From the NCBI RefSeq assembly GCF_026625565.1, contig NZ_CP112998.1, forward strand, positions 3,784,501-3,848,500: DNA of 64,000 nucleotides, in the 5' to 3' direction. Every line of letters begins with the position of its first letter. Positions within the stretch are counted from its first letter, which is position 1. The position numbers and the translations under genes were made by a program. The notes under the pieces are model-generated. The model searched no databases and was not told the origin of the DNA. It saw nothing but the letters and a program-made list of their open reading frames with translations. Of this stretch, positions 23,183-32,701 are shown piece after piece. Source of the stretch: Dyadobacter pollutisoli (GTDB lineage Bacteria; Bacteroidota; Bacteroidia; Cytophagales; Spirosomataceae).

Positions 23183-24076
23183 ATGAAAATCACATTGACA
23201 GGCTCGCTGGGACACATTAGCAAGCCATTAACACAAGAATTGGTAGGAAAAGGACATTCCGTAACCGTCATCAGCAGCAATTCAGAAAAACAAAAAGACA
23301 TTGAAGCATTGGGCGCTATCGCCGCCATCGGCTCATTGGAAGACACTGATTTTCTCACCGCGACTTTTACAGGCGCCGATGCCGTATACACAATGGTACC
23401 GCCAAATAACTACTTTGACCCGACGCTCGATTTGTTGGCTTACTACAAAAGATTAGGGCAAAATTATGCTAAGGCCATTGAAAAAGCAGGCGTAAATCGC
23501 GTCGTGAACCTAAGTACCATTGGCGCACATCTGGAAGAGGGTTCCGGGATACTTTTGGGCGCTCACAACGTAGAACGGATTTTGAATGAACTGCCGTCGA
23601 CGGTTGCGATCACGCATATGCGGCCAACTTCCTTCTTTTACAACTTATATGGTTACGTGGATATGATCAAAAAAGAAGGGGTCATTGCTGCAAATTACGG
23701 TGCGGACCGTGAGATACCCTGGGTTTCGCCCTTTGACATTGCTGCTGCGATCGCCGAGGAAATTCTGACACCCTTTTCGGGTAGGAAAATCCGGTACGTA
23801 GCCAGTGAAGACCTGACCGGCAACGAAACCGCGAGTATCCTCGGAGCTGCTTTGGGGAAACCCGATTTGAAATGGATACTGACCACTAACGAACAAACAT
23901 TGGGTGAACTAGAAGCCATTGGAATGAACAAAAAGATCGCTGCCGGACTCGTCGAAATGTATGCTAGCCTTTACACCGGTCTACTATCCGAAGATTACAA
24001 CCGTAACAAACCTGCGGTGATGGGCAAGGTCAAACTGGCAGATTTTGCGAAGGAATTTGCGACGGCTTTTCAATAG
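23183..24076 (+). CDS. NmrA-like NAD(P)-binding protein
   Basis: 297 residues from the Met at 23183 (MKITLTGSLGHISKPL), chosen since the Rossmann strand starts there. The dinucleotide motif TGSLGHIS, VVNLSTIGAHLEEG and HMRPTSFFYNLYG follow the NmrA/HSCARG pattern: redox sensors or quinone-type reductases that lack the full SDR catalytic tetrad. It is followed at 18 nt by an AraC regulator, so the two are probably cotranscribed. Confidence 0.85.
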   Translation: MKITLTGSLGHISKPLTQELVGKGHSVTVISSNSEKQKDIEALGAIAAIGSLEDTDFLTATFTGADAVYTMVPPNNYFDPTLDLLAYYKRLGQNYAKAIEKAGVNRVVNLSTIGAHLEEGSGILLGAHNVERILNELPSTVAITHMRPTSFFYNLYGYVDMIKKEGVIAANYGADREIPWVSPFDIAAAIAEEILTPFSGRKIRYVASEDLTGNETASILGAALGKPDLKWILTTNEQTLGELEAIGMNKKIAAGLVEMYASLYTGLLSEDYNRNKPAVMGKVKLADFAKEFATAFQ

Positions 24077-24094
24077 AAATGACTACATTGTAAT

Positions 24095-25012
24095 ATGGCA
24101 AACGCGCAATTTCACCGCTTCAAAACGATCACCGAATTTCACAGGTTCAGGGGGTTACCCAAGCCGGAACACCCGCTGATCAGTGTTATTAACATGGAGC
24201 TGGTCGACCATTTACCTGCTAATGAATGGAGTTTAATCAAGGATTTTTATTCCATCTCAATGAAAAGGGGTTTTAATGTCAAGATCAAATACGGCCAGCA
24301 AGAGTTTGATTTTGATGAAGGCGTGATGTTCTTCATGTCGCCCGGCCAGGTACTCAGGCTTGAAGTTGAAGTCGATACCACGTTGCAACAATCGGGATGG
24401 ATGTTACTGGTCCATCCCGACTTTTTGTGGAATACGCCGCTGGCCCAAACCATCAAACAATACGAATATTTCGACTATTCCGTCAATGAGGCTTTGTTCC
24501 TTTCCGAGAAGGAGGAAAACATCATTTCGGGCATTATGCAAAGCATTCAGCAGGAGTACCAGTCCAATATGGACCAGTTCAGCCAGGACCTGATCATTGC
24601 TCAGATCGAACTGCTACTCAAATATTCAGAGCGGTTTTATCAGCGCCAATTTTTGACCAGAAAAATAGGTAATCACAAAATTTTGGGCCGTTTAGAGCAA
24701 GTCATCTCCGCATATTTCGATAGCGATGATTTGATAAAAAAAGGTTTGCCGACCGTTCAATATGTTGCCGATGCATTAAATATCTCGCCCAATTACCTGA
24801 GTGGGATGCTGAAACTATTGACAGGTCAAACTACGCAGCAACACATTCACGACAAACTCATTGAAAAGGCCAAAGAAAAATTATCCGTCACCGATCTGTC
24901 AGTCAGCGAAATAGCCTACGAGCTTGGTTTTGAACATCCGCAGTCGTTCAGCAAATTATTCAAGACCAAAACTAATTTTTCACCGCTGGAATTTCGGCAG
25001 TCATTTAACTAA
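24095..25012 (+). CDS. AraC-family transcriptional regulator
   Basis: 305 residues. The N-terminal part is a cupin-like effector domain (FDFDEGVMFFMSPGQVLRL, then SGWMLLVHPDFLWNTPLAQTIKQYEYF). The C-terminal AraC domain contains PTVQYVADALNISPNYLSGMLKLLTGQT and LSVSEIAYELGFEHPQSFSKLFKTKTNFSPLEFRQ. Gene order with NmrA suggests it regulates that oxidoreductase. Confidence 0.9.
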   Translation: MANAQFHRFKTITEFHRFRGLPKPEHPLISVINMELVDHLPANEWSLIKDFYSISMKRGFNVKIKYGQQEFDFDEGVMFFMSPGQVLRLEVEVDTTLQQSGWMLLVHPDFLWNTPLAQTIKQYEYFDYSVNEALFLSEKEENIISGIMQSIQQEYQSNMDQFSQDLIIAQIELLLKYSERFYQRQFLTRKIGNHKILGRLEQVISAYFDSDDLIKKGLPTVQYVADALNISPNYLSGMLKLLTGQTTQQHIHDKLIEKAKEKLSVTDLSVSEIAYELGFEHPQSFSKLFKTKTNFSPLEFRQSFN

Positions 25013-25094
25013 AAAAGGCCGTATACCACGCAGCCCCAGCATCAAGCCGCAGAGCGGCCTCCTGTTTCTAGCAAAAATATCATTGAAATTCCCC

Positions 25095-25199
25095 CGGCTC
25101 CGGCGGAGCCACCTAACATGCAAAAACGCAGGAGGCTCCGCCGGAGCCGCAAAAATGGTGACCGTTAATTTTCTACATATAGGGGGCGCCTCTGGCGCC
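25095..25199. repeat. Composite palindromic repeat element
   Basis: 25095-25110 and 25134-25149 form a perfect 16-bp inverted repeat of CGGCTCCGGCGGAGCC, and each arm is itself nearly palindromic. After the word CTACATATAGGGG comes another small hairpin, GGCGCC-TCT-GGCGCC at 25185-25199. This sits between convergent genes and looks like a dispersed intergenic element. No transposase is present. Confidence 0.7.
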
Positions 25200-25209
25200 G
25201 TTGTGGGAA

Positions 25210-25509
25210 TTATATTTTGCCTTCGATTAACATGATCCGCTCTACGGACTCGTCTTTCAGATGCATATGTTGCAAGCGTTCAGGGTCGTCACGGTAGCCT
25301 TCAAAACTTGCGCGGTCTATAAAACTCACCAAATGAAGTTCATACGGATGCCCTAATGTCGTGGCAACTACCGAAGACCTCGGCGGTCTTACCCGATAAA
25401 TCAGCTCCCCATTATGTCGTTGAAGCAATGGCAAAACATGGTCTTCAAAAGAATGGAATGTGTTTTCCTTTCCTTCCTTAATAAATATCAGCTGTGTAAA
25501 ATAGATCAT
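25210..25509 (-). CDS. DUF1330/NIPSNAP-like dimeric alpha-beta barrel protein
   Basis: 99 residues with the ferredoxin-like alpha-beta barrel pattern: MIYFTQLIFIKEGKENTFHSFEDHVLPLLQRHNGELIYRV, then HLVSFIDRASFEGYRDDPE. These are small dimeric proteins, some being monooxygenases, most unassigned. It stands alone. Confidence 0.75.
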   Translation of the reverse strand: MIYFTQLIFIKEGKENTFHSFEDHVLPLLQRHNGELIYRVRPPRSSVVATTLGHPYELHLVSFIDRASFEGYRDDPERLQHMHLKDESVERIMLIEGKI

Positions 25510-25677
25510 CGTTTGCGGCTCTGTTAGCTGTGTCTTCTTGTAACCGATAGAAGTTCAAATATGTACAAAATCCAGTATATAAGGAAGATCCGCAATATTT
25601 TAACTTGCTAAAACTCAGAAAAGACTCTAACTTACTACCTATAAGCTAATTCCAGAACATTTTAAACCGCAATTCAA

Positions 25678-25824
25678 ATGACTATCGCGTGGACTATTTC
25701 AGGTATCGTCTTGTGTTGGTATTGTGTGAAAGCTGTTAGGGTTAATCCTGAGAAACCAAATTGGAGTAAAGCCATTGTAGCGACACTTTTCTGGCCCCTC
25801 TCACTGTTTATGAGGCGATATTAA
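25678..25824 (+). CDS. Small membrane protein (48 residues)
   Basis: ATG at 25678, stop at 25822-25824. The 48 residues contain two hydrophobic segments (TISGIVLCWYCVKAV and KAIVATLFWPLSLFMRRY) separated by a short charged loop PEKPNW. This fits a two-helix small inner-membrane protein. No family recognised. The support is the composition and the Trp/Pro pattern, so moderate confidence. Confidence 0.5.
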   Translation: MTIAWTISGIVLCWYCVKAVRVNPEKPNWSKAIVATLFWPLSLFMRRY

Positions 25825-25832
25825 TGCCATGA

Positions 25833-26672
25833 CTATTCTATTCTCGGCAACCACATGCCCATTGTCGCCGCAAAAATACCAATCCCCATGATAATAGTGG
25901 CTATGAAAATGATAGCTGACGTCACTAGACTGAACATTTTACCCTGGTTTTTTTTGGCGTAAAAATACATTTCCAGTATAATCAGCGAGATTGGAATGGC
26001 GTATGTAAATACCGAAAGACCTGTTAAAAACGGACCGGTGAAGGTTTTAGGATCGAACCCCACAGGTCCGCCATTAATGAGTAACCAGAACATCAACAAC
26101 ACCCGGAAAAACCAAACGCCGCTAACGACCATAAACAGTCGTAATGCCCAGTTCCTATGCTTTTCAAACTGCCGCGCACGTGCATATCTGATCGCCAGCA
26201 GAGCAAATCCAATGATGTAAATGGCGTGAGTACTAATGCTGACACGGCGTGAATCAACGTCCACGCCTTCGCGCGTCCATATCATAATAAGTCCGCCAAT
26301 ACTGACGAAGATTGCCGTAGTGACGTAGGTTCTCCCCAGCCAGCGATGAAACCGAGGGAAACGGCTGCGTATCTGCGTGATCAGTTGCAAAGGCCCGCCA
26401 ATTACCAGCACCGCAGCCAAAAGCACATGCATTCCTACGACCAGGTTTCCTTTCCAGTCACCTTCCACATAGCCGTGCGGCAGTACTTGGTTCCATTTTT
26501 CAAATTCCCCGGCAAGAGTACTTTTTCCGTAAAACGAGAGGATATAAACCCCAAATATCCATTGTCCAATCGTAGTGACGGCGAGCCAGGAAGTTGCTGC
26601 GAAGGTGAGGATTTTTGGTGCATTCAATACTGGTACTTTTTCGGATTGCAGGACGTTTACATTTGTCATCAT
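25833..26672 (-). CDS. DUF2306-type polytopic membrane protein
   Basis: 279 residues with about seven hydrophobic helices. DUF2306 hallmarks are visible: VVGMHVLLAAVLVIGGPLQLITQIRSRFPRFHRWLGRTYV and FEKHRNWALRLFMVVSGVWFFRVLLMFW, including conserved His and Arg. The function of the family is unknown; it is predicted to be a heme-binding or redox membrane protein. It lies divergent from nothing obvious and next to the Crp regulator on the same strand. Confidence 0.8.
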   Translation of the reverse strand: MMTNVNVLQSEKVPVLNAPKILTFAATSWLAVTTIGQWIFGVYILSFYGKSTLAGEFEKWNQVLPHGYVEGDWKGNLVVGMHVLLAAVLVIGGPLQLITQIRSRFPRFHRWLGRTYVTTAIFVSIGGLIMIWTREGVDVDSRRVSISTHAIYIIGFALLAIRYARARQFEKHRNWALRLFMVVSGVWFFRVLLMFWLLINGGPVGFDPKTFTGPFLTGLSVFTYAIPISLIILEMYFYAKKNQGKMFSLVTSAIIFIATIIMGIGIFAATMGMWLPRIE

Positions 26673-26788
26673 AGTCGAAGGCCGTTTAAGTTTTGGTCAA
26701 ACTTAAATCCGACTTTCTCTTAGCTGATTAGACAAATGTCCAATACGGATAGGCGGTTTTATTTTAATGTGAGCGAAATAGCAGTTAC

Positions 26789-27361
26789 CTATCCCCGAAG
26801 CCTGCTCAGATGCCGCTGTGTGATCCCCAGATATGACGCAATGTAGCGCAGCGGTACGTGCTTGATGATGTTTGGCTTCTCTTTCAAAAATTTCAGATAA
26901 CGATCTTCGGCGCTCAGCGTAGCCATGTCGTTGATCCTGTTTTTATCTTCCTGCAAATGCTTTTGCAGAATCTGAATGGTATAGTCTTTCTGTGTTTTGC
27001 TATGATTGGCGCCGGCCTCCACATCGTCCCTGTTAATCCGCAATAACTCGCAATCGGTAATGCAATGCAGGTTTTCATTGGAAACGCTGCGGTTCATGAA
27101 ATAAGTATAGGAAGTAAAAAACCGTGGGCCGTCATTCAGATCAGTTGTGATCTCGTTGTCATCTTTATCTAAATGAAAGTTCCGCATGTAGCCCGACACG
27201 ATGAAATTATGATACTCAGGTACCTGCCCGGCACGTTCGATAATGGTATCCTTTGGCACGAACACCGGCTTGAATGATCGACGAATCGATTCCTTGTCAC
27301 CTTCCGGCAATGTCAGGATCTCCTCAACATAATTGAAAAACCCAATATAGTAATGTTCCAT
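26789..27361 (-). CDS. Crp/Fnr-family transcriptional regulator
   Basis: About 190 residues from the Met at 27361 (MEHYYIGFFNYVEEIL); the frame opens earlier at 27406. The cyclic-nucleotide-binding-like beta roll (KDTIIERAGQVPEYHNFIVSGYMRNF) is followed by the dimer helix and a short HTH (HVPLRYIASYLGITQRHLSRLRG). Bacteroidota Crp-like proteins of this class usually lack a firm cAMP pocket. It may control the DUF2306 gene downstream on the same strand. Confidence 0.85.
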   Translation of the reverse strand: MEHYYIGFFNYVEEILTLPEGDKESIRRSFKPVFVPKDTIIERAGQVPEYHNFIVSGYMRNFHLDKDDNEITTDLNDGPRFFTSYTYFMNRSVSNENLHCITDCELLRINRDDVEAGANHSKTQKDYTIQILQKHLQEDKNRINDMATLSAEDRYLKFLKEKPNIIKHVPLRYIASYLGITQRHLSRLRG

Positions 27362-27411
27362 ATTGATGACGGTTAGGCGGCATGAAATGAGTCGGAGCGT
27401 AAGCAATTTAT

Positions 27412-28413
27412 CTAAAATTTCAACTTCTTCAACTCCTGGTCAAAATCACTTTCGAAATTCCTGTCTTGTCCGACACGAAACTTTTCAAATTCCTGCTCTG
27501 CAAGTTTCAGGGCTATTTCGTGACTTACTTTTCCTGCATCTTTCAGAATTTCATATTCGTTAAACTGCAAGAAGCCGTCCAGCTTTGAGACCCAATCCTC
27601 CATTTTCATCGGAATTTGTCTGGCGGCCTGATTTTCAGCGTAATCCAGATACATCGAAACGATACGTTCGAGTTCTTTTATTTCCTTTTCAATTAGGTAG
27701 TTTTTTGCAACACCAATATCGGTTTTCAGGACTTTCCCGTGCGGGGCATTCCTAAATGTCTGCAATCCCATATTCGGCTTTTCAGAATCCGCCCGTTCAG
27801 CGATAATTGCTGCTGCCGTTTTTCCGGCAATGGCGTAGTGAAGCTTATTTTGCACTGTTTTGAAAAATTTCAATGTAATATCCGAACCTTTGACATAGTC
27901 AATGCTACATTGTTCGTATATGTCAGTGATTTTCAGATAAAATCTGCGCTCGCTGGCTCGTATTTCACGAATGCGTTCCAGCAATTCATCGAAATAATCT
28001 TTTCCAAATCGTTTCCCCTGTTTGAGCCGCTCATCATCCAGTACAAACCCTTTGATGATAAATTCCCGCAAAGTCTTCGTCGCCCAAATGCGGAATTGCG
28101 TTGCCTGGAAACTGTTCACCCGGTAACCCACCGCGATAATGGCGTCCAGATTATAGAAATCAACCTCGCGCGCTACATCCCTGTTTCCTTCCTTTTGAAC
28201 TATCCGGATTTTCCGGATAGTTGCTTCTCGTATCAGTTCCTCTGAATTGAAAATGTTTTGCAAATGCTCATTGATCGTCCGCACGTCTACTCCAAACAAC
28301 TCAGCCAAACGCTTCTGATTCAACCAGAAAGTCTCGTCATTGAAGATAACTTCGACTTTAATGTTCCCGGCCGGGGAGCTGTAAAATATGATATCTGTTT
28401 GCTGATTTTCCAT
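27412..28413 (-). CDS. RhuM-family protein
   Basis: 333 residues, the normal length for the RhuM family. The N-terminus reads as a DNA-binding-like module (LAELFGVDVRTINEHLQNIF), then NLDAIIAVGYRVNSFQATQFRIWATKTLREFIIKGFVLDDERLK, the family hallmark. The C-terminal region includes ELERIVSMYLDYAENQA. First named from a Salmonella pathogenicity island; function remains unknown. Members are often found in mobile or defence regions. Confidence 0.88.
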   Translation of the reverse strand: MENQQTDIIFYSSPAGNIKVEVIFNDETFWLNQKRLAELFGVDVRTINEHLQNIFNSEELIREATIRKIRIVQKEGNRDVAREVDFYNLDAIIAVGYRVNSFQATQFRIWATKTLREFIIKGFVLDDERLKQGKRFGKDYFDELLERIREIRASERRFYLKITDIYEQCSIDYVKGSDITLKFFKTVQNKLHYAIAGKTAAAIIAERADSEKPNMGLQTFRNAPHGKVLKTDIGVAKNYLIEKEIKELERIVSMYLDYAENQAARQIPMKMEDWVSKLDGFLQFNEYEILKDAGKVSHEIALKLAEQEFEKFRVGQDRNFESDFDQELKKLKF

Positions 28414-28580
28414 GGAGGTAGTGAAGTTTGATAGTGTGTTTTGTGGTGTAAATGAATTATTTGCTTTGCTCCCAAAGTAAAATGTTTTTCGGAAATAAAT
28501 TGATTTTAATAATCAATCGGTTGTTATAAATATCCTCTTTCATCCAGGCACTGTCTTTGAGGTTTTGATTAAACAAAAAA

Positions 28581-28606
28581 AGGTGAACGACAACCGTCGC
28601 TCACCT
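28581..28606 (-). terminator. Rho-independent terminator of the alcohol dehydrogenase gene
   Basis: AGGTGA-A-CGAC and GTCG-C-TCACCT form a 10-bp stem with one opposed A/C mismatch around AACC. On the minus strand it is followed by a T-tract, the complement of 28571-28580. It lies 24 nt past the ADH stop. Confidence 0.8.
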
Positions 28607-28629
28607 CTCGTTCTCGTTAGTTCAGGCTA

Positions 28630-29691
28630 TCAGGCAGGTTCTTTCAGTGATGCCATATCAATTACAAACCGGTACTTCACATCACCTTTCAACAGGCGAT
28701 CGTAAGCTTCGTTGATTTGCTGGATATCGATCATTTCGATGTCTGAAACAATGTTGTGTTCCGCACAGAAATCAAGCATTTCCTGTGTTTCGGCTATACC
28801 ACCAATGGACGAGCCACTGAAATTCCTGCGCATTCCGACCACATTAAATGCGCCGATAGGTAGTTCATGTTCGGGCAACCCTACCAATGCAATGGTACCA
28901 TCCAATTTGAGCAATTGCAGATAGGCATTGATATCGTGCTGTGCCGAAACCGCATCCAGGATGAAATGAAGACCGTTTCCATACTTGCGCATTTGTTCCG
29001 GATCCGTCGATAATACCACCTCGTCTGCCCCAAGTCTCTTGGCATCTTCTATTTTTGACGTTGAAGTTGTAAAAACTACGACATGCGCGCCCATGGCTTT
29101 GGCGATTTTGATGCCCATATGCCCCAGCCCACCCAATCCTACAACTCCTACTTTTTTGCCCGGACCCACATTCCAGTGTTTTAAAGGTGAATAAGTGGTA
29201 ATTCCAGCGCAAAGCAAAGGTGCAGCAGCTGCAAGATCGAGGTTTTCCGGTATGCTGAGCACGTAGTTTTCATCCACCACAATGCTCTCCGAATAACCAC
29301 CGAATGTTTGCTGATGCAAATGCTTTTCTTCGCTGTTGTAAGTGTACACGGCACCAACGAGGCAGTATTGCTCCAAACCTTCTTTACAATGGTCACATTC
29401 ACGGCAACTGTCTACCATACAGCCTACTCCTGCCAGATCGCCTACCTTGAACTTAGTCACGTGATCGCCTACGGAAGTTACTTTCCCTACTATTTCATGC
29501 CCCGGTACCACGGGATATGTAGTGCCGCCCCATTCATTTCTTGCCTGGTGCAGGTCGGAATGGCAAACGCCACAGTACAATATTTCAATTTCCACATCAT
29601 GCGGTGTTGGCTTTCTGCGCTGAATACCCAGCTCGTTGAGTGGCGCCTCAGCCGTTTCCGTGCCGAACGCTTTGATTTGTTTTACTTCCAT
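28630..29691 (-). CDS. Zinc-dependent NAD(P) alcohol dehydrogenase (YahK/CAD-like)
   Basis: 353 residues, typical medium-chain dehydrogenase. Catalytic zinc ligands are in CGVCHSDLH, GHEIVG and LLCAGIT; the structural zinc site is the four cysteines of CRECDHCKEGLEQYC. The cofactor-binding motif is GLGGLGHMG. It resembles E. coli YahK and cinnamyl-alcohol dehydrogenases, which reduce broad ranges of aldehydes, often with NADPH. It is flanked by a terminator and stands alone. Confidence 0.92.
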   Translation of the reverse strand: MEVKQIKAFGTETAEAPLNELGIQRRKPTPHDVEIEILYCGVCHSDLHQARNEWGGTTYPVVPGHEIVGKVTSVGDHVTKFKVGDLAGVGCMVDSCRECDHCKEGLEQYCLVGAVYTYNSEEKHLHQQTFGGYSESIVVDENYVLSIPENLDLAAAAPLLCAGITTYSPLKHWNVGPGKKVGVVGLGGLGHMGIKIAKAMGAHVVVFTTSTSKIEDAKRLGADEVVLSTDPEQMRKYGNGLHFILDAVSAQHDINAYLQLLKLDGTIALVGLPEHELPIGAFNVVGMRRNFSGSSIGGIAETQEMLDFCAEHNIVSDIEMIDIQQINEAYDRLLKGDVKYRFVIDMASLKEPA

Positions 29692-29894
29692 ATGGTTTAC
29701 TTAATTTACTTTCGTTTGAATGTCCTTTTTTGAATGCTTCCAAATTCCGTTGACGCAAATTACGGCTGGATGATTTCACACCTGCAAGTTACTGCCAGGC
29801 CGTGTGGTTCAATAAGAAAAACCAAACAGCCTATTATGAAAATCAAATATTTCTGAAACGGGATATGCCTGATCGAACGGGTCTTGAAAGGACG

Positions 29895-30608
29895 TCAGGT
29901 CTTTTGAAGCACTTTATCCAGTTTGGCTTTATAAATTCGTCCGATCGGGATTTCTTCGTTATCAACCCGAATGTAAGTCGCGCTCACGGCTTGAATGTGG
30001 TCCAGAGATACGATAAAAGACTTGTGAATTCTCACAAACCGGTCGGGTGGCAGCTTTTCTTCCAGGTAACTGATTCGTAGGTAGGAAACCAGCGGGCCCG
30101 TGGTCGTATGGACACGCACATAATCTTTAAGACTTTCGATCCATAAAATATCATCCAGAAACAGCTTGACCATTTCTTTATCTACCTTAAAATACTGGTA
30201 CTCTTTACTAGCTTTCGGCAATGCGGTCACCTCCTGCGGGGCGATCGAATTCTGTGAAAACCGATAGATCTTGCCTACTGATTGCAGGAAGCGTTCAAAT
30301 GAGATAGGTTTCACCAGAAAATCCAGCACATCAAACTCGTAGCTTTCCAGCGCATACTCCCTGAAAGCAGTGGTAAATACAACCTTGGGCCGGTAACCGA
30401 GCGGACGTAGCAGGTCAAATCCAGACAAACGCGGCATTTGAATATCGAGAAAAATAACGTCGATCTGCGTCTGCTGTAAAATGGTCAATGCCTGAGAAGG
30501 ACTGTTGGACACGCCCACTAATTCCAGATCGGGCAAACGGCTGATGTAATCCGTGAGCAAGTCGGAAGCGAGAGGTTCATCGTCCAGTACAAAACAACGG
30601 ATAGCCAT
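29895..30608 (-). CDS. LytTR response regulator
   Basis: 237 residues from the ATG at 30608; the longer open frame reaching into the kinase gene is not used. The receiver domain has acidic DDE near the N-terminus, phospho-acceptor Asp in IFLDIQMPRLSGFD, the TTAF and LVKP segments. The C-terminal LytTR DNA-binding domain contains ILWIESLKDYVRVHTTTG and FVRIHKSFIVSLDHI. Its start overlaps the kinase stop by one base (TAATG), so the two are translationally coupled. Confidence 0.92.
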   Translation of the reverse strand: MAIRCFVLDDEPLASDLLTDYISRLPDLELVGVSNSPSQALTILQQTQIDVIFLDIQMPRLSGFDLLRPLGYRPKVVFTTAFREYALESYEFDVLDFLVKPISFERFLQSVGKIYRFSQNSIAPQEVTALPKASKEYQYFKVDKEMVKLFLDDILWIESLKDYVRVHTTTGPLVSYLRISYLEEKLPPDRFVRIHKSFIVSLDHIQAVSATYIRVDNEEIPIGRIYKAKLDKVLQKT

Positions 30609-31651
30609 TATATATCGAATTTTAAAACTGCCAGAAACTGCCCCTCTTCCGGCATAGTAACCAGTTCGTAACTGCCTGGAAAGAGAATTTCCAGTCTCTT
30701 TTTCAAATTGGACAGGCCCAAACCCGAAGTAAATGGCGCAGGCGAGCCTTCCGGTACCGAGTTTTCGACCGAAAATACCAGACGGTTCCCATTCAATGAC
30801 AAATGCATCTGGATCCAGCAAGGGCCTTCGGTTTGCGCCGCCCCGTGCTTGAATGCATTTTCCACAAATGGTAAAAGCAGCATTGGAGGGATCATTATCT
30901 GATCCGAATTGATCAGGTAATTAAAATTAGCCTGCAAATCCAGCCGCTCCCCGTAACGAATTTGTTCAAGCGAAATGTAATCTTTCAAATAGGCTATTTC
31001 CTTTGATACAGGGACCGTATCGCGGTGACTTTCATGAAGCTGGTAACTAAGCAGCCCACCAAGCTGGTGGAGCAGGTTAGGCATCTGCCCGGGCTGGTGC
31101 ATAGAAACCGAGATCAGGTTATTGAGGGTATTGAACAAAAAATGCGGCTGTACCTGGGATTGCAGCAAACGATACTCGGCCGAAACTTTCTCGCGACGGT
31201 AGGTTTCACTTAGCTGCTGCTGACGCAACGCGTGACGGACCAGGTCCACAGCCACAAAAAGCACCACAACCAAATGCAGCTGCATGGTTTCAGCTAATAT
31301 TTTAGGCCAATACAAAAAAGGTTTTTCCAAGGCGTTCGGGTGATAGATCGGATAAAACCAGGTGTAATTAATGTATCTCCTCAGAACGCCAAAAACCAGT
31401 AGTCCAACTACAAGGCTCAGCGAAAATTCCAGCATCCGGTTGGTCAACAGGAAATGACGCACCGTCACAACCAAATGCCAGTACCCCGCAATGATCAGCA
31501 ATGGTAGGTTAATGGTGATAAAACACAGACTTTGCTGAAAATTGTCCAGGTAGGCACCGGTGTTGAGCCATTCAAACAGAAAATAGGCCAGCCAAAACAC
31601 ACTTTGTGTCCATACCTGCTTATAGGGTTTCAGCGAAGAAAAACGAACCAT
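30608..31651 (-). CDS. LytS-type sensor histidine kinase
   Basis: 347 residues. Four hydrophobic helices fill the first 135 residues. The His_kinase domain has QVQPHFLFNTLNNLISV with the phospho-accepting His, then the ATP-binding elements MLLLPFVENAFKHGA and SGLGLSNLKKRLEILFPG. It signals to the coupled LytTR regulator. The lack of a large extracytoplasmic domain suggests sensing within the membrane. Confidence 0.92.
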   Translation of the reverse strand: MVRFSSLKPYKQVWTQSVFWLAYFLFEWLNTGAYLDNFQQSLCFITINLPLLIIAGYWHLVVTVRHFLLTNRMLEFSLSLVVGLLVFGVLRRYINYTWFYPIYHPNALEKPFLYWPKILAETMQLHLVVVLFVAVDLVRHALRQQQLSETYRREKVSAEYRLLQSQVQPHFLFNTLNNLISVSMHQPGQMPNLLHQLGGLLSYQLHESHRDTVPVSKEIAYLKDYISLEQIRYGERLDLQANFNYLINSDQIMIPPMLLLPFVENAFKHGAAQTEGPCWIQMHLSLNGNRLVFSVENSVPEGSPAPFTSGLGLSNLKKRLEILFPGSYELVTMPEEGQFLAVLKFDI

Positions 31652-31924
31652 TACTAAATATAAATTTCTCTGTTCGAAAGGCCGAATCTAAATAATTAAT
31701 ATAGGAAAACCGTCATAATTCGCCTAACGACAAAAGACCCGGCCTCAACGCAGCTGCGACCCGACAAACGGCGGATTTTTCCGACAAACAGTGCTATTGT
31801 CCAAATCGTAGTCATGTGGGAGAACCGGCAGGTCGCTTGGCTAAAATCCAAAAAGCGTATTGGAATAATGAATTGATTTGCCAGTGATATAAGTGCTCAG
31901 TTTTTCCTCAAAACATCATCAGCC

Positions 31925-32656
31925 ATGTCAATTCATCCTATCACTCCGATCAAATGCATTACGAAATCCAGCTCGTCAAGCTATTTATTGTGGCTGTGTT
32001 TTGCTGTCCTGTTTTCTCTTCAAGTCAATGTGCAAGCACAATCCTACCAACTTGCGGGAGCGAAAATTGAAAACGACTCGTCCAACGCCCATTGGCGGAT
32101 ACTGACCAATGCTGCTACCCGGCGCACACAGGTTCAGTTTTTCGGACGGGATCAGCAATTACTATACGAAGAGGCATTGCCTGAAAAATGGATCAAACAA
32201 AACCGAAAAACACAAAAGCAACTCGACAAGCTGCTCTCACAAATTTTGGCCAACCAGTTATTAATAGCCAGGCTCAAAACGGAAGACTTACCACCCAAAC
32301 TCCCCGATCCGGTACCCACATATTTGAATGCTTCACAGGACAGTTCCTCCAATTCTGGGTCTTACAGCGTTCATGCCACTATCAATGCAGATGCCAAGTT
32401 GTATATCGTTGTTGACAATCCTGATCGTTTCAGATACAAAATAGAGGTGGTGGATCACATGGAACGATCTGTTTATAAGGAATTTACCAGCCATGATCAC
32501 TACCGGCGGAGGCTGGACGTATCTCCTCTCCCCGGTGATTCGCTCCGTGTGATCGTCGGTATCAATAACCAGCGGTTCATTTATAATATCAAAAAACAGA
32601 ATACGAAAAGCACATATAGTATCCAGCAAATGGTCGCCGCGAGTCAGAATAACTGA
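31925..32656 (+). CDS. Hypothetical secreted protein
   Basis: 243 residues with an unusually long N-terminal region before a signal-like core (LLWLCFAVLFSLQVNVQAQ). The mature part is a likely helix of basic residues (WIKQNRKTQKQLDKLLSQILANQ) followed by beta strands (LYIVVDNPDRFRYKIEVVDHMERSVYKEF). No family recognised. The preceding 273 nt (31652-31924) hold no gene. Confidence 0.65.
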   Translation: MSIHPITPIKCITKSSSSSYLLWLCFAVLFSLQVNVQAQSYQLAGAKIENDSSNAHWRILTNAATRRTQVQFFGRDQQLLYEEALPEKWIKQNRKTQKQLDKLLSQILANQLLIARLKTEDLPPKLPDPVPTYLNASQDSSSNSGSYSVHATINADAKLYIVVDNPDRFRYKIEVVDHMERSVYKEFTSHDHYRRRLDVSPLPGDSLRVIVGINNQRFIYNIKKQNTKSTYSIQQMVAASQNN

Positions 32657-32701
32657 CAATTTCATTTGTTTTATACTAAATTGCCCGAAAAACGCGCCCC
32701 A

